DNA of 64,000 nucleotides from Endotrypanum monterogeii (Eukaryota; Euglenozoa; Kinetoplastea; Trypanosomatida; Trypanosomatidae). The translations under genes and the position numbers were made by a program. Within the stretch, counting starts at the first letter, position 1. Every line of letters starts with the position of its first letter. The notes under the pieces were generated by a model. That model did no database searches, had not been told where the DNA came from, and saw only the letters and a list, made by a program, of their open reading frames with translations. This document shows positions 42,416 to 55,100 of this stretch, piece by piece. The DNA is taken from positions 833,838-897,837 of the forward strand of contig CM007314.1 in assembly GCA_000333855.2 (NCBI GenBank), in the 5' to 3' direction.

Positions 42416-45400
42416 TGAGCGGGAAGGAGAGAGAGAAAGGAAAGGGTTGGTCGCGAAAGCAGTCAGAGCGCATGGAGTCAAAAGTAAAAGAGGCAGGGCT
42501 GTGGATGATGGCAGAGAGAAAGCTGACAATCATGCAGAATACATCAGATTCGCCAGTCGCTCCCTTCGCTGCGCCCATGCACAGATGCCGAAGCCACAGT
42601 ACCGGCAGAACCTGTTATAGTTTCCTTCACGGCCACCCGCGTGTCATCACATCGAAACGCCTCTACCTCAAATACATGTATGGTGAGGATGGTACGCGTC
42701 GGCGGTCTTGCAGGGGAGGGAGGGAAGGGGGGGGGGTAACGCGCCAAAGCCCTCACACACATACTCCTTCTGCTACCCCTGTAAAACTTCAGTACAGTTT
42801 TTTTTTTCTTGATTTTCCTCTCTTAATAAATCAAAAACAACAAAAACGGGGTGAAATGGAAATAATAAAAAAAGGGATGTAGAAAATCAAAACGATAACA
42901 TACAAATCTTGGAAGAAGAGAGGAGGGGGAAAGTAAGAGGAACGAACACACGAAAAAAAGGAAAAGGAGAAAAATGGTGAGAGTTTTCCTGACTAGAACC
43001 AACTCACTCACACACGCGGAGAGGAGGGAGGGGGAGGGGGGGAAACAAGTTATGAAAAAAAAAAACGCAGGAGGACATTGGCCGTGAACAACTGCTGTCG
43101 TAAATTCCGTGTTTGCGACTATTTTCTTGGGGGGCAGAAAGAAGAGGGAAGTCGAAGAGTAATGCTTGGTTGTCAAGTCACCCATACCCAGATCATTTTT
43201 GGTTTGGATTCAGATAAATGCTTTTTTTTAGAAATTCGCTTCCACCACGCTTGCCCGTTCTCGTTGTCATGCCAGTGTTACTGTTTTTCCTTCCGTCCTC
43301 ATTTTTTTTTCTTTGTGAGACCAGGAAAAAAAGGAGGTTCGTGTTTTAACTGTATTTCCTCTTTTGTTGTTCCTGGTCGGTTATCGCTCACGAATATATG
43401 TGTGTATATCTGTAGCTATGAATGGGAAGGGAGGACAACAAAACCCGAAAAAAAAAAGGGGGGAACAGAAAACAGAATTGTGTAACTGAAAGCAGGCGCA
43501 AAGGCATACGAAAAAAAAAACAGAAGAAAGCATATCTTGAAGAATTGATCGACCAATTACAATCACAGAAATCAAAAAAATGATCGGGAAATATTTGCCG
43601 TGATTCAAAAAGAAAAAGATCAAGTACAGCCTACACACTCAAAAGTACACAAGACATATGTTGAAGAAAGATAAGCGACGTAGCGAGGGCTCAGTGGAGG
43701 GGATCGACTACATACCAATGAACAGAGAAAAGAAGAGTACGAAGAAAAAGAAAAATAATAGTTTTTAAAAAAGGGAAAAAAAAGGAGGAGGACAGTATCG
43801 TTTAGTCACAGGTTCCCTCGGATACGACCTCTTGCGCTTTCAACCCCAACCTTCAATTTTTCCCTTTTTTAAAAAGTTATTTCTTCCTCTGTACTCATCT
43901 GTACCCGGCCGCCTGAGATCCGCCATTGGACCCACCCTCCGGGGCAGGTGCATGCGTTGTTCTGTTCGAGCAGTGCATTCTTCAAATCTGTTCTAGTGTT
44001 CTGTTGCTCCTCTTTTTATCATACGCAAACAACAACACACATTTGTTTCGATTCCTGAAAAAAAAAAGAAAAAAAGATCCACGTGTTGTCTCTCCGTGCG
44101 CGTCCTTCTTCTTGGAGAGGAGGGCATTGATTGATTCTCTGAGTACACACTACAACACCGCCTTTTTTTTTTCCGTGGAGAGTGGGAGGGGGAGGAAAGA
44201 AGGGTAAAAAAAGTAAATGAGTGGGTGAGAAAAAAAAAAAAACTTTCAAAAAAAAACATATGACATTTTCTCCTTTCCTCTCATGGGGGACCCTCACCTC
44301 CACACTAGTTCCTTCGCATATCCTCGAGCATGACATTGACTTCAAATAGAATACCGTACACATACACACACAGACAGACACTAACGACGAAGGAACAAAG
44401 CGAGGAAAGGAACGAGAGAACACGCACGCACTAGTTTACCGTGATGAAGTTGGCAAGCACAAAACCACTACCTAAAAAGATCGCTCTAAAGATAGGTGGA
44501 AACCGTGCATGTACCGCTCCAGGGGGACTCAGTTCTGGCGCAGCGTGTAAGACTGGGTGAAAACAGATGTTCGTCGGTGTATGCATACGTTTCTTTTCCA
44601 CTTTGTCAACTTCTCGGAACTATTGTGAGAAGAAAAAGGTATGGAGATGAGGCTCACGCAGACACATACAACAACAAAAAGACAGGAAACGATTGAGAAG
44701 AGTCTTTTCAGGGGAAGGAAAGGTGTAGTGGAGATACTCTCCTATTTTGTGTGTATCGTGTAAATATCATCTGCGAGGGGAAAAAAATGAAGTTCCGCGT
44801 CAAAATATTGTGCTCACACTAGCAACGGTAAACCACAAGAGAAATAAAGAGAAAGGAGGCGAGCGAGCAGTAACGGATGGAACCAAAAATAAAACGGCTC
44901 GTCACGAAAAAAAAAAAAAACGTTACTGTTTGTTTCTTCTCTTCCCCTCCTATCTATTCCTCAAGTCGAAGTATCGACAGCAGCCGACCCTTGCGTGTAC
45001 ACAATTTTTGCTTCGCCTCATTTCTAGAACTAATCAGCACGTCCATTTTTTTCCTCATTTCTTTTTTTTTTTTTTGAATTGCCCTGTCCTTTCCTCCGAT
45101 GCGCAGCCCCTCCCCCCGCCCATATTTTCAGTTCCCTAGCGCCATGCTCTTTTTTTTGGTACACCCCACCGCATGAGCGCCCTCAAAGCATAATGATGCG
45201 AGTTGCTCGGGTGAAGAGTTTCGAGGGCTATAATTTTACACCACCACCACCACCACTTCTTTTTTTTTCTTTTTTTCCCTTTCCATCGTAGATGTACACG
45301 CATACATTTCAAATTCTAGAATGCTTTCCCATTCATACATGCCTCTGCTTCATTCGGTGGTCCTGAGAACACGAAATGTAAATGTGTGTGTCGGTCGGTT

Positions 45401-45802
45401 AAAGAAGGTTTATTACCGAGGTCATGGGGCAGAGAACCCAGGTAGGTGATGACGGGCTGAAAAAAAAAAAAATATGGGGGCGGCACGCAAAGGGGAAGAG
45501 ATGTTTGACTATTCTTTGTTTCAATCGAGATCAGGTCGAAGACACTCCTCCTTTTTATTTCAGAATTGGCCATTTTCTTTGCTTCTCTTTGTCTTTTTCT
45601 TTCTCTTTTTGGTGGCTGTTGTGGGTGGGCATTTTTTTTTTTTGTTCTTGTTGTTGTTGCTTTTTCCCCCCCTAGAGAACCCGTCGAGCAGGAGGAGAGG
45701 TGAGAGAGGTGTAAACAAGAAGGAAGATGGAAAAATGAAAAATAAGATAAAAAGTAAGGAAAAAAGATAGGCACAGAGCGAGCGAGCAGGCAGGGAAAAA
45801 GA

Positions 45803-45881
45803 AACACACACATATACATATATATATATATATATATGTACATATATACGTGATAAATAATAATAATAATAATAATAATAG
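45803..45881. repeat. (CA)n/(TA)n array followed by (AAT)n
   Basis: CA and TA repeats (45803-45849), then eight AAT units (45857-45881), in the 14.5-kb interval. Confidence 0.85.
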
Positions 45882-47246
45882 TGAGGTCAAGTGAACAAGA
45901 AAACAAGTTGAAGAAAGGGCAGAGAGGTAATATATAATAGTAATAAACAAGTGGAGCAATGAAACGAGAGAAAGGTACAGTGAAAAAAAGACGGGTGCGT
46001 GGTGGGAAAGGAAAAAGCTAAAGCACACAAACACACAGACACACATACGGGGAAAAAAAACTGTCAAAGGGGATGCTGTGGTTGAAAAGAAGAAAGACAG
46101 GGAACTTCTTTATATCGGAAACGCAGTTGGGGAGGGGGTGCGAAAATAGACTCATGGGTAGAGGCAGGGCACATGGGAAAGTGAGGTGAGCTGACGCACC
46201 GAGAAGGGATAACGAGACGATGAGCACTACAAACTTTCCCACGCGCACACAAAAGGTATGGGGAAACAAAAAGCGATGAAATGAGGAGACGAGAACAAGA
46301 AATCTACAAAACCTAGAATAATAATAAAAAGCACAAGTGCACAACTAGGGGACAGGTCAAAAAGGGGGTGAAGAAGGAACTAACACGTGCACGAAAAATT
46401 TCTCGAAGCTGAAAAAAAAAAAAAACCATATCGACTGGTATCGATGAACAAGGGAACTATACCGACTGAGCATACGGATAGGCATATCAGCATTTAAAAA
46501 AAAGTGCGGGCGTGTAGAGACTGCGTCTAAGCGCACGCGACGAAGAAATGAAAGCCATTCCTCCAATAGTGTGTGCGCATACACAGCGGAGGAAGGGGGG
46601 AGGCCATAGCGAGAAAAATTGACAAAATGCCAACGCCACGAAAAATACTCTTTCCTGATGGTCGTGTTTCGTTTCGTGATTTTTTTTTTTTCACCCCGTA
46701 CAGACTTTTCCCTTTTCGCTGACTGTTTTTCGATGCGGTCTTGCATCCCGTTGCCTGCTTTTTCTGCTCTTTCTTCTTTCCATGTACACACGAATGATAC
46801 AGATCATCTGCATTGGGTGAGATCATCTCATTTGGAGGGACATGTCGAGTGCATCCGCTTGTGTAGTTAAAAAATGTGGCAATATTTTCCCTTCTTGCTT
46901 CACTCGCTGAATTCAGCGCCAGTTGGAAGGGCCTTTGATGTTACAGCGGGGCATTTTAGCGTGCTGCTTTATCATCCCCACAGCAATCCCCAGAACGCGC
47001 GCGTGTGTGTGTTTAAATGTGTTTTCTTACCTGTCCTAAGCGGTCCCCATTTTTTTTTCATTGGCGGGATGATCAATACAACCGTATGAAACAGTGAGCA
47101 GCAATCATCTATCTCTTGTTTCACAAACGGCTTCGTTTACCGAATACGTGTCCGTGAAAATATGCACACACGTCCCCCCCCCTTTTCCTTCCGTTTCCGG
47201 CTATCGTTGAAGCATCACTGGAGAAGTGAAAAAAAAAGCAGAATAC

Positions 47247-47283
47247 GCACACACACACACCCAAATATATATATATATATATT
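47247..47283. repeat. (CA)n then (TA)n microsatellite
   Basis: A CA block followed by a TA block, separated by CCAA. Confidence 0.85.
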
Positions 47284-48589
47284 TGCTGCACATACGCCTA
47301 GGTTGTAAGCAAGAGGTCGAAGGATGTTGTACCGACGTCACAGATCGCCCCTCCCCCTCTTCATCCACTGTCCCCCCCCCCCAAACCCATCCCTTGCCGC
47401 CTCCATGCCTCGCCCGGTCTATGAAACAGACGTCGGCCGACATTTCTGAGGACAAAAAGCGAGGGAAACATAGGAGCAAGAGAGCTTGTGTGGGGTGAAG
47501 AAAAAAGGTGAGGGAATAACGGCGAAAAACGAGCGACGGTGGTCAGCCCCCTCTTGTTACAGAAGTTTGGCGTATGCTAATAAACAGCGGCATGCGAACA
47601 TACAACACAGAAACGGTAACAGAACCAGAAACGACGGAAAGTAGGGAGGGGAAAAATAAAAAAGGTTACGGACGGGGTTTGTGGACGCCTGAGTAGGCGA
47701 GAAAAGGGGGTAGAATACATATAGTGCTGCCGTCATACAACCAAATAATAATAATAAAAGACCGAGCTGAGCATCTTCTATTTAGAGGTGTGGCACATTC
47801 GGTACGAGCCAAGAATTCCCTGCATCTGCTCTGCACAAGGGATAGGGCATAACCTCCTCCCCTTCCTTGTCATCAGAACTAACTCTTGTCCACGACGGGG
47901 GAGAAAAACTAAGGGTTGAGGAAACCAGAAAGGAGGAGATGGATCGAAGCAGATCAGCTGTGCTGAGACACAAAATATCGTATTCAATACAACGCCAGAG
48001 ATCATGGTCAAAAGAAAGCAACACGTTCACCCGTTCCTAGACGTAGACACACAGTACCTAAAAGAGAAAAGTAATAGAGAATGGGCAATAAGACGACAAA
48101 ACCTATGCCACGCAGAGAAGGCAAATCGCAAATTTTTACTGCAGGTCCCCTTGATCCTGAGCAGACAAAAAAAAAACCTTCTTCGTCCTGTATTGAGTTT
48201 CGTTGTTTGCTTCTGCTTGCAATCTTGGTTATTTTTTCTCTTTCCATACTTTCTCTTCTAGCGTGTGTATTCTGCGTGGGCGGAAATATCCCTCAATAGA
48301 CTTGCACGCTTCGTGTCTTAGAAAATTCAATGCAAATCCTTGTCCTCGTAATCCATGTATTGTATATCTTTCTCTGAGTTACTGTTTCTCAATCTTACTC
48401 GCGCGACTCACCGCTACTTAGAAGTGTTTGCTTCGAAAAAAAAAAGAAATCAAAGAATTGATTTTTTTCCCCTGCTGCAGTGGATGCTTTGAGGTACGCT
48501 GCTTTCTGGATTTTTTTTTCTTGTCCACACGTCCTAAAGAGACACACGTGAGTACAAAAAATAAAAGAAAGACACGAACACTCACAGGT

Positions 48590-48630
<41 letters not shown>

Positions 48631-48634
48631 AACA
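48590..48634. repeat. (CA)n microsatellite
   Basis: About 45 bp of CA with AAA interruptions near its right end; (TG)n in transcript sense. Confidence 0.9.
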
Positions 48635-49286
48635 CGCGACGACGAGAACAGATGAATGTGGAAAAATCAGGTGCCCAATAAATTTTTAAAAAGGTCGCTT
48701 GAATATCAGCAAGCGCAAAAAACAGTCGGTCGTAGCAGAGGTGTAGCGTTCCCTACCCCGAATATCTCTTGTCCTTCCGCATCTCACTTCTGATCCCCCA
48801 GGCCCATCCAGCTAATACAATGGCACGATTCTCCCCAGAAAAGACACAACACAAGCTATTTGTCTTCCTTTTTTTTCTCGCTTCTTTCTTCCCGAGGAGG
48901 CGAGAAGAAGAAAAAATGGAGGAGGAAAGGAGAAGGGAGATGACTGGCGAGGAGTGTGTTGACTAACAAGGTAATGTTCCTGCGCACGCACCTCAGAAAT
49001 CAGCGCAGACAACACCACCACTGCGCTGATGGACCTGTGTAGATCCTTTTCAGAAGTGACGTGACCACTAGTATCGAGCTCCTACACTTATGCGATGGAA
49101 AGCCATTGTCTACTGGGCACCCACACGCCCACGAAGGGGGACGAGGAGGAGCAAGAGGTGATGATGGTAGGGGAATGGGGAAAAAGGGTAGCAGAGGTGC
49201 TCACATGCACGAAAAGCAGCGTAGCAGGCATAAAAATTAGTACAGGTGAGGGAGCGCAACTGTGAGCCCCAAAGGAGCCATAAAAG

Positions 49287-49287
<1 letters not shown>

Positions 49288-49319
<32 letters not shown>
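49288..49319. repeat. (GT)n microsatellite
   Basis: About sixteen GT units on the plus strand, (AC)n in transcript sense. Confidence 0.9.
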
Positions 49320-49320
<1 letters not shown>

Positions 49321-50309
49321 ACGACTTTCGTGTGCGCGAAGCAACCTGAAGTACACTATAGCATGCACACACCACAACACCATCTCGTAAACCACTGGAA
49401 CATGCATAAAAGCGGAGCAAGAAAGAGAAGAGCGAACCCCAGGAGATGAGGAATGGTTTGGGTACAAAACGTTTTTTTTTTGCTTTCGTTTGGAGAGGTC
49501 CTCTCTCTTTTTTCCCTACGTCGTGGTGAAGACCAAGCGTCAAAACCATCACGAAAACAAAGAGAAATTGGAAAAAAAAAACGAGTAACACGGCGAACGA
49601 AAAAGAAAAGAACAAAAAACGATGAGAATGCTCCACGAGAACACAACGACTATCACAACTGTAGGAAAGAAAACAAACAAACAAAAAAACGGCGAGAAAA
49701 TCAGAGCAAAAAAAAAAAAACGAGAAAGAACGGGACAACTAAAGGAAAAAAGGAAGGGAGAGGGAGAGAGAGACAGGTAAACATGACCGAAATACAGCTA
49801 AAAAAAAACAAACAAACAAGCAAACAAAACAAAACAAAACAAAGACCACCAACACCAACAATACAAAAGAAATAATAATAATAATAAAGAACCATCGACA
49901 CACACATTCGAAGATGGAGGAGAGAAAATCAAAACGGAGCTCCAGAAAAACCCCGTCATGGCCTTAATCGATGCGAAAAAAAAAAAAGGAAAAGAAGAAA
50001 AACAAAAAGGGGCAGAGGAGGAACCGAGAGGGAAAACAAAAAAAAGACGCCGAGGCGCTTTCTGTTCTCTTTTTCCTCCGTGGAAGCTTTAAAAACTTCC
50101 TGCGACGCCAGTGAGCCCCTGAAGTCTTGAGAAATCGAAGGACGCCGGGAGGGGCTACCCAAAACACCGGATAGGGTGCATCGATTTCTCTTCCAGTGAG
50201 CACACGATGAATCGCCGTTCCCTGAAGCAGTGACGTCTAGACTCTTGTCATTTTAAAGTAATACTGCCCGATCCGCACCAAACGAAGGGTGCACATATAT
50301 ATATATATT

Positions 50310-50810
50310 TTAAGGGGTCCTCTCGAAGGCAATCCACGTCACACTGTAGGGGTCGAAGCGGAAGCGCTTGGGATACGCCGGTGGGGTAACCAGCTCCTCC
50401 GCTGCAGCAGTCATGGTCTCAGACTCCTTAAGAGCGATGTCGTAAGACGGCGGGGGCTGGCCGAACACAACGTGTTCCGGAACCTCACCAGCAGCATCAG
50501 TGGACTGCGTATCGCTTAGCTGGCCACTCCCGGACTTGCTGAAGTCCTCGAAGTTGGCACTGGCAGGGCTTTTTGCAGCCAACCGCGCCGGTGCATAGGC
50601 GGCTGGGGAGACGGGCTCGCTATGAGAAAAGGCGCAGGTGTCACCGAAGGGGCACTTCACCCCGAGGACGAAGTAGCGGCACGCTTTTGTCTTCAGCTTC
50701 GTCACATCAATCTTCTTGCTCAACAGGTTCACCGGGGACATGGGTGATAGAGGGTATTCCGCACCGGCCATGCTGGCCTCCTCGTACGATGGAATGCGCG
50801 AGAGTTGCAT
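50310..50810 (-). CDS. Small CCCH zinc-finger protein with two PPxY motifs (ZFP-like)
   Basis: A 166-residue protein with one CCCH finger of the C-x8-C-x5-C-x3-H type (C44, C53, C59, H63; CRYFVLGVKC then PFGDTCAFSH). Two WW-domain ligand motifs lie in the C-terminal half: PPSY at 120-123 and PPAY at 143-146. Size, single finger and proline motif recall the small kinetoplastid ZFP1/ZFP2/ZFP3 proteins, which bind mRNA, interact through WW/PPxY contacts and control life-cycle differentiation. I infer such a role but cannot say which member this is. ATG 50810 is the first Met; an internal Met14 (MAGAEYPLSP) is an alternative. A T-rich acceptor region lies upstream. The stop codon is followed by the 14.5-kb gene-free interval. 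Confidence 0.92.
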   Translation of the reverse strand: MQLSRIPSYEEASMAGAEYPLSPMSPVNLLSKKIDVTKLKTKACRYFVLGVKCPFGDTCAFSHSEPVSPAAYAPARLAAKSPASANFEDFSKSGSGQLSDTQSTDAAGEVPEHVVFGQPPPSYDIALKESETMTAAAEELVTPPAYPKRFRFDPYSVTWIAFERTP

Positions 50811-50873
50811 CTTTTTGTTCTGTTCAGTGTTTCGTGTGTTGTCAATGGTGTTTCGATTTTTTTCGTGTGATCA

Positions 50874-50925
50874 CTACACCAGAGATGAGTGAATGGGGGG
50901 GGGGTATGAAGGTGGGGCAGGAAAG
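50874..50925 (-). promoter_or_regulatory. Predicted pyrimidine tract and splice acceptor of the CCCH gene
   Basis: The minus strand reads a C/T-rich stretch with a C run, then CACTCATCTCTGGTGTAG with AG at about 50874-50875, some 64 nt upstream of ATG 50810. Confidence 0.45.
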
Positions 50926-50986
50926 GACGTGTGGAGAAGAGTCCTTTTTTTCTCTTTGTCCGTGTCAATCCCTGATTGTGTTAACG

Positions 50987-51009
50987 TATATATATATATA
51001 TATATATAT
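50987..51009. repeat. (TA)n microsatellite upstream of the CCCH gene
   Basis: About eleven TA units; a CA block follows at about 51021-51030. Confidence 0.85.
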
Positions 51010-52129
51010 TCCTGGGACGAGCACACACACGCAACAAGGGACACTGAACACAAATCCGAAACAGCTGAAGGTGTACAATACACGCAGAAGAATAAGACAA
51101 GAAGAGGGCAGTGGTTCACAGGCGTCCTTCGCTTGTTGTGGATCAAGCACAACTGTAATACAACTAGAGAGGTTCTGGTATACGTACAGCCCAAGACAGA
51201 ACACACCGAAGGGATCGGTCTTTGTAACCTGCAAAGTGGAACAGATCAAAAGAAGCAAACAGAAACTGTGAAAGGAGGATGAGAGGTGCAGCCTACAAAT
51301 GAGGGGGCAGGTAGGCAGAGGAAAACCTGAGAAGCGAGTCGAGTCGGGAGAGAAAAGCGGCTTTGAAAGGTTTCGGTGGCGCGAGTCGGCAGTTTTCTGG
51401 AGCCCAGTAAAAAAAGGGGGTAGAAAAGTGGGGAGATGTAGAGAGCTAAAAGAGAGGGCATAGTCTTGGAGGGTGGGAGTGGTTGTATACATCTTTGATA
51501 ATGACAACTCGATACCGTTTCTTTGCATTGTAAGCTCTACAGCCGATACATGCGGGTAGCTGGAGAGATTATAAATTCGCACGGAATTGATTTTTCATAC
51601 AAGCAAGCACAACTTGCACACCGACAGGTAAGTGAGCGCACTACCCAAAGTACATTTTCCATGATACGCAGGAACGACGAAAGGGGGAGGGGGAGAGCGC
51701 TCTTACGCTTTCTTCTCGGGACAGCACCCCTACTGTATAGGTTATTAAAAGATGAGTAGAAAAAAAAACGATAATCACGTACTTTTTATCACTAATGTAG
51801 ATCGCTTCACTAGAGCCAGCCCCGTGTTACCACCATCCATAGTGTGACACTGAGACATTTCGTGAGAAAAATTTCGCTTCGCACCATCCCTGGAGGGCAT
51901 ACGCCTCACCTTCAGCGCGAGAAAAAGAAACCAATGACAACGCCCCTCCCCCACCAACTCACACACACACATACACACACATACAAAAAAAAAACTCATA
52001 TCATTCCCTGGAGAGATGCTTGAGCTGTACAGATGGTTACAGCTCCGCTCCGCCCACCCGGGGTTACCGTCTGGTGTTGAGTTCTAACATAAAGAGTGTT
52101 CAGCAAAGGGCATTTTTCTCCAGCGATCT

Positions 52130-55100
52130 TTAGAGTGGTGGAGGCTCTGAGCGGGTGTTCACCTCCGCCGTCTCCGCTGCTGTCAAAGAAAGTGTGGCTG
52201 TTGTTGTGCCCAGACTAATGTTTTTGCTTGCAGTCAAGTAACCACCCAATTGTGTTTCAGTGAGAAACAAATCATGGCTCTGATTTTTATACTTTGCCCA
52301 GACGGGGCTCTTCTCTAGGAGCGCATTAACCCACACAGTGCGTGCTTCGTCTGGGGCGGTAATGAGAGCCTTGATGACCTTCACCAGCGCTGCACGGATG
52401 GTCGCGGCACTTACGCCCGCTGCAGCACTTGCAGAGTCAGGGAAGCCCTCTTCCAGATACTTGAGCATTATCTCCGGAAGGTGATTGCGCTGCGCATACT
52501 CCAACACTCGTGAGCTGCGAGTTGCATTGCTGAGAAAACCCTCCATCGCTTCCAGCGCCCCGATGGTCAACGAGGGGCAGACCTCAAGGATCTTCATTAA
52601 GGAGGGAAGTACGTCCGTTGATCGGCTTGTCGCCTCGACGCACGCAGCTGAGCGACTCATCTCCCGCATCCAACGAAGTGAGCATCGAATGACTACCTCG
52701 TGCATTGAAAAGTCCACCGATGCAAGAGAAAGTAATCGGTCAATTTTACCGCCATAGCCCAGCGACGTCATGTAGTCGCGAAGGCCTGGAGCGTTGTGCA
52801 GAAGTATCTCTCCTGCTTTTGTGAGCAGCTCCAGCTTGTCAGAGTCTGGGTAAGCGCCAGGGCTGTTCGACTGGTGGGAGGGAAGCGAAATCGTGTTGTT
52901 GGCCACTTCTACAAAGTGCTCCAGTAGCGCAAGTAAAAATTCTTTCGGATGGCGCACTGCCCAACCAGGTTGCTGCACGTACACCCCCACGTACACCCCG
53001 CCGACCTGTAGGCGGTGAAGGCGATCATTTGTGCCATCACCGCCTCCGTTGTCGAACTCTGAGGCATTGGAGACGGTTGTTTTACTTTCTCCAGTCACGT
53101 CTGACGGCTTCCAGCACGCCAGCGCGTTAGCGGAAAGGCTGGCCACGATTTGCTTGCGGCTCTCCCGCAGCTGATTTACCAGCTCCTCTTTTTGAGTCTT
53201 GCTCCACACCAGTTCGGGGTTCTCATGCGGCACATCCAGCATTCGACATGCCTGCTTCGGGTTCTCCTTCATCATCTCAAGAAAAGCGGCGGGGAGGTAC
53301 TTGGAGGAGCGCAGGAAAAGCTGCGGGCCGACTAGACGATCGGTGTAACCCTTTGCTAAGCACCGGCAACATTCTTCGCGAACCCCTTCCTGCGGAAAGG
53401 TAGCGTACAGAAAGAGTAAGAACACGTAGGCACCTCGGTCAAGGCTTTGCTGTACGAGGTTGCGATGGGCGAGCATGAGCTGAATAAGCGCCAACACCGC
53501 TTCTGGCACTTCAGATGAGATATCTGATGTGTTGCACGCCCCCTCTTGGCGCTCCAGAACTCGCTCCAACAAGAGCACCACAGTTGTCATCGCAGTTCCG
53601 TCCAGTGCCAGTGCCTCCAGGCAGGTATCCGAGGAAAGGAACCTGGTCAACGTCCGCGCACTCTCGAGATGAACAGTGCTCTGCATGCCTTCCTCCATCA
53701 CACCGATTTCGCCCTCCTCAACAGTCGTGAAAGGAGTGAGAAGCAGCACCAGCGAAGCCATCTGCTTTGACGCGGTCAGAATAAGTGGCTCCATATAGTT
53801 GCTGCTCAGCAGTCGAAGCGACTGAACCGCCAACAGTGGCGCCTCCTGCAAGACAGTTGGGTCCGAATTGGTGAGTAGCGCTTTCTCTGTCGCGTCGAGG
53901 TTTTCCTTTTTGTTTGCCACTTTTTTTGTTTTGTTGAGCAGGAAAGACAGCAGCGCCATGAAGAAACCAACAGGATTCTGTATCGGGTAGCTCGGTTGAG
54001 CAATAAAGAGGCGAAGAAAGACGCCGCCAACCACAACCTCGCTCGCGTGGAGCTTATAGCGGAATCCAGCCACACTCTCGGTGAGAAGAGGCAGGTCAGG
54101 GGCGCCAAAAGGCGCCTCACGAAAACGCGTCGAGTTGGTATCCACTAGCTCTCCCAGCTCTGCACGGCATGCGTTGTTCCACAAAAAATAGGGAGTATCG
54201 GAGTTTGAGTTCAGCAGTGTCAGCACCTCAACGTCACTATCGACTTGTTTCTCCATCTTATAGAGAATAAAGGGCGTTAGAAGCCGCTGAAGGAGTTCAT
54301 ACACGCCAACATGCCGCGTCGTCTGGGCAGTGCCATTGATCCCTGCAACCGCCACTGTTTCTTCAGGGTCCCGATGAACTGAGCTGACGCGGGTACCCTC
54401 ATTTTCTGCACTATTCAAGATTATTGCACGGGGGCGTGCAATGCCAGCTAATGAGCAGATGGCACGGAGAGCGAGGATGGCGGCATGATTTAAAAAAAGT
54501 TGTTTGTGATGCTTCTCGTCGAGGCTCACGCCAGCCTTATCGAGGGAAGCATCAAAGAAAAAGAGTGCATGGAGGAGGTGCCAGATGCACCCATAGCGAA
54601 CCAGCTCGGACTGCATCTTGTCACTGTATGACTCGCTGGCGCACGCCTCGGTGCACGCACGCGACAACTCTGGGGCTTGGTAGTAGGCAATGCCTTTTGC
54701 GGTGAGGTACGGAATCACTTCTTCCCGCAGCATCTTGAGTCGGCAATCCGTAAAGCAGGCGCTAATAGAGAAAGTTAGCATGCAGTGCTTGGCGATACGC
54801 ACGTGACTATCAGTGTCTAGCGAGTTGGGAGTGATGAGGTCAAAGCAATACTTGGCGATATCTGCGAGCAGGTGTATACCATTCTCCTCCTGCAGCTCAT
54901 CGGCGTTAAGGGGGGCGTTTCGGATTGTGAAGAAGCAGAGCTCAGTAGCCGGATCGAGCAGAACAATATCTTTGTGCAGCGCATCCGCCGTGTGAAATTC
55001 GTTTTCGATAAGGCGCAGCAGCAGCCCGTAGCCAGCGTACTTGTACTCCTTCAAGGTGTCACCGCACCGCTTGAAGAGAATGCACTGAGCCTTGAGCAAC

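Larger units (their letters stand above)
35826..50309 (-). other. 14.5-kb gene-free interval, possible giant 3' UTR of the CCCH gene
   Basis: Despite many ORFs of 60-250 codons, none looks like protein: minus-strand frames are Phe/Leu/Ser runs from T-rich DNA and plus-strand frames Lys-rich runs. The transcript strand is very U-rich, with at least seven (ATT)n tracts, many T runs preceded by TA, several (TG)n and (TA)n arrays, a hairpin at 37610-37643 and a second retroposon-like copy at 40239-40792. A more balanced block at about 41400-42760 shows no gene I recognise. The lowest 110-130 nt are the RRM copy B 5' UTR. Whether one mRNA spans it all, or undetected non-coding RNAs lie inside, cannot be told from sequence. 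Confidence 0.6.
50811..52129 (-). other. Intergenic region between RME-8 and CCCH genes
   Basis: 1.3 kb holding the presumed RME-8 3' UTR and the CCCH 5' region. It contains a G run (minus-strand C) at about 50897-50905, a TA tract (50987-51009) 177-199 nt upstream of the CCCH ATG, and CA tracts near 51021-51030 and 51960-51984. No gene seen. Confidence 0.6.

Noticed and set aside
42136..42882. 248-codon plus-strand ORF
   Set aside because: Reads through the (GT)n tract as a Cys-Val run, is Lys/Arg-rich elsewhere, and lies on the antisense strand with no recognisable domain.
35826..50309. Strand-switch region or centromere as an explanation of the long interval
   Set aside because: Genes on both sides face the same way, so it is not a strand switch, and there is no satellite-like tandem array.
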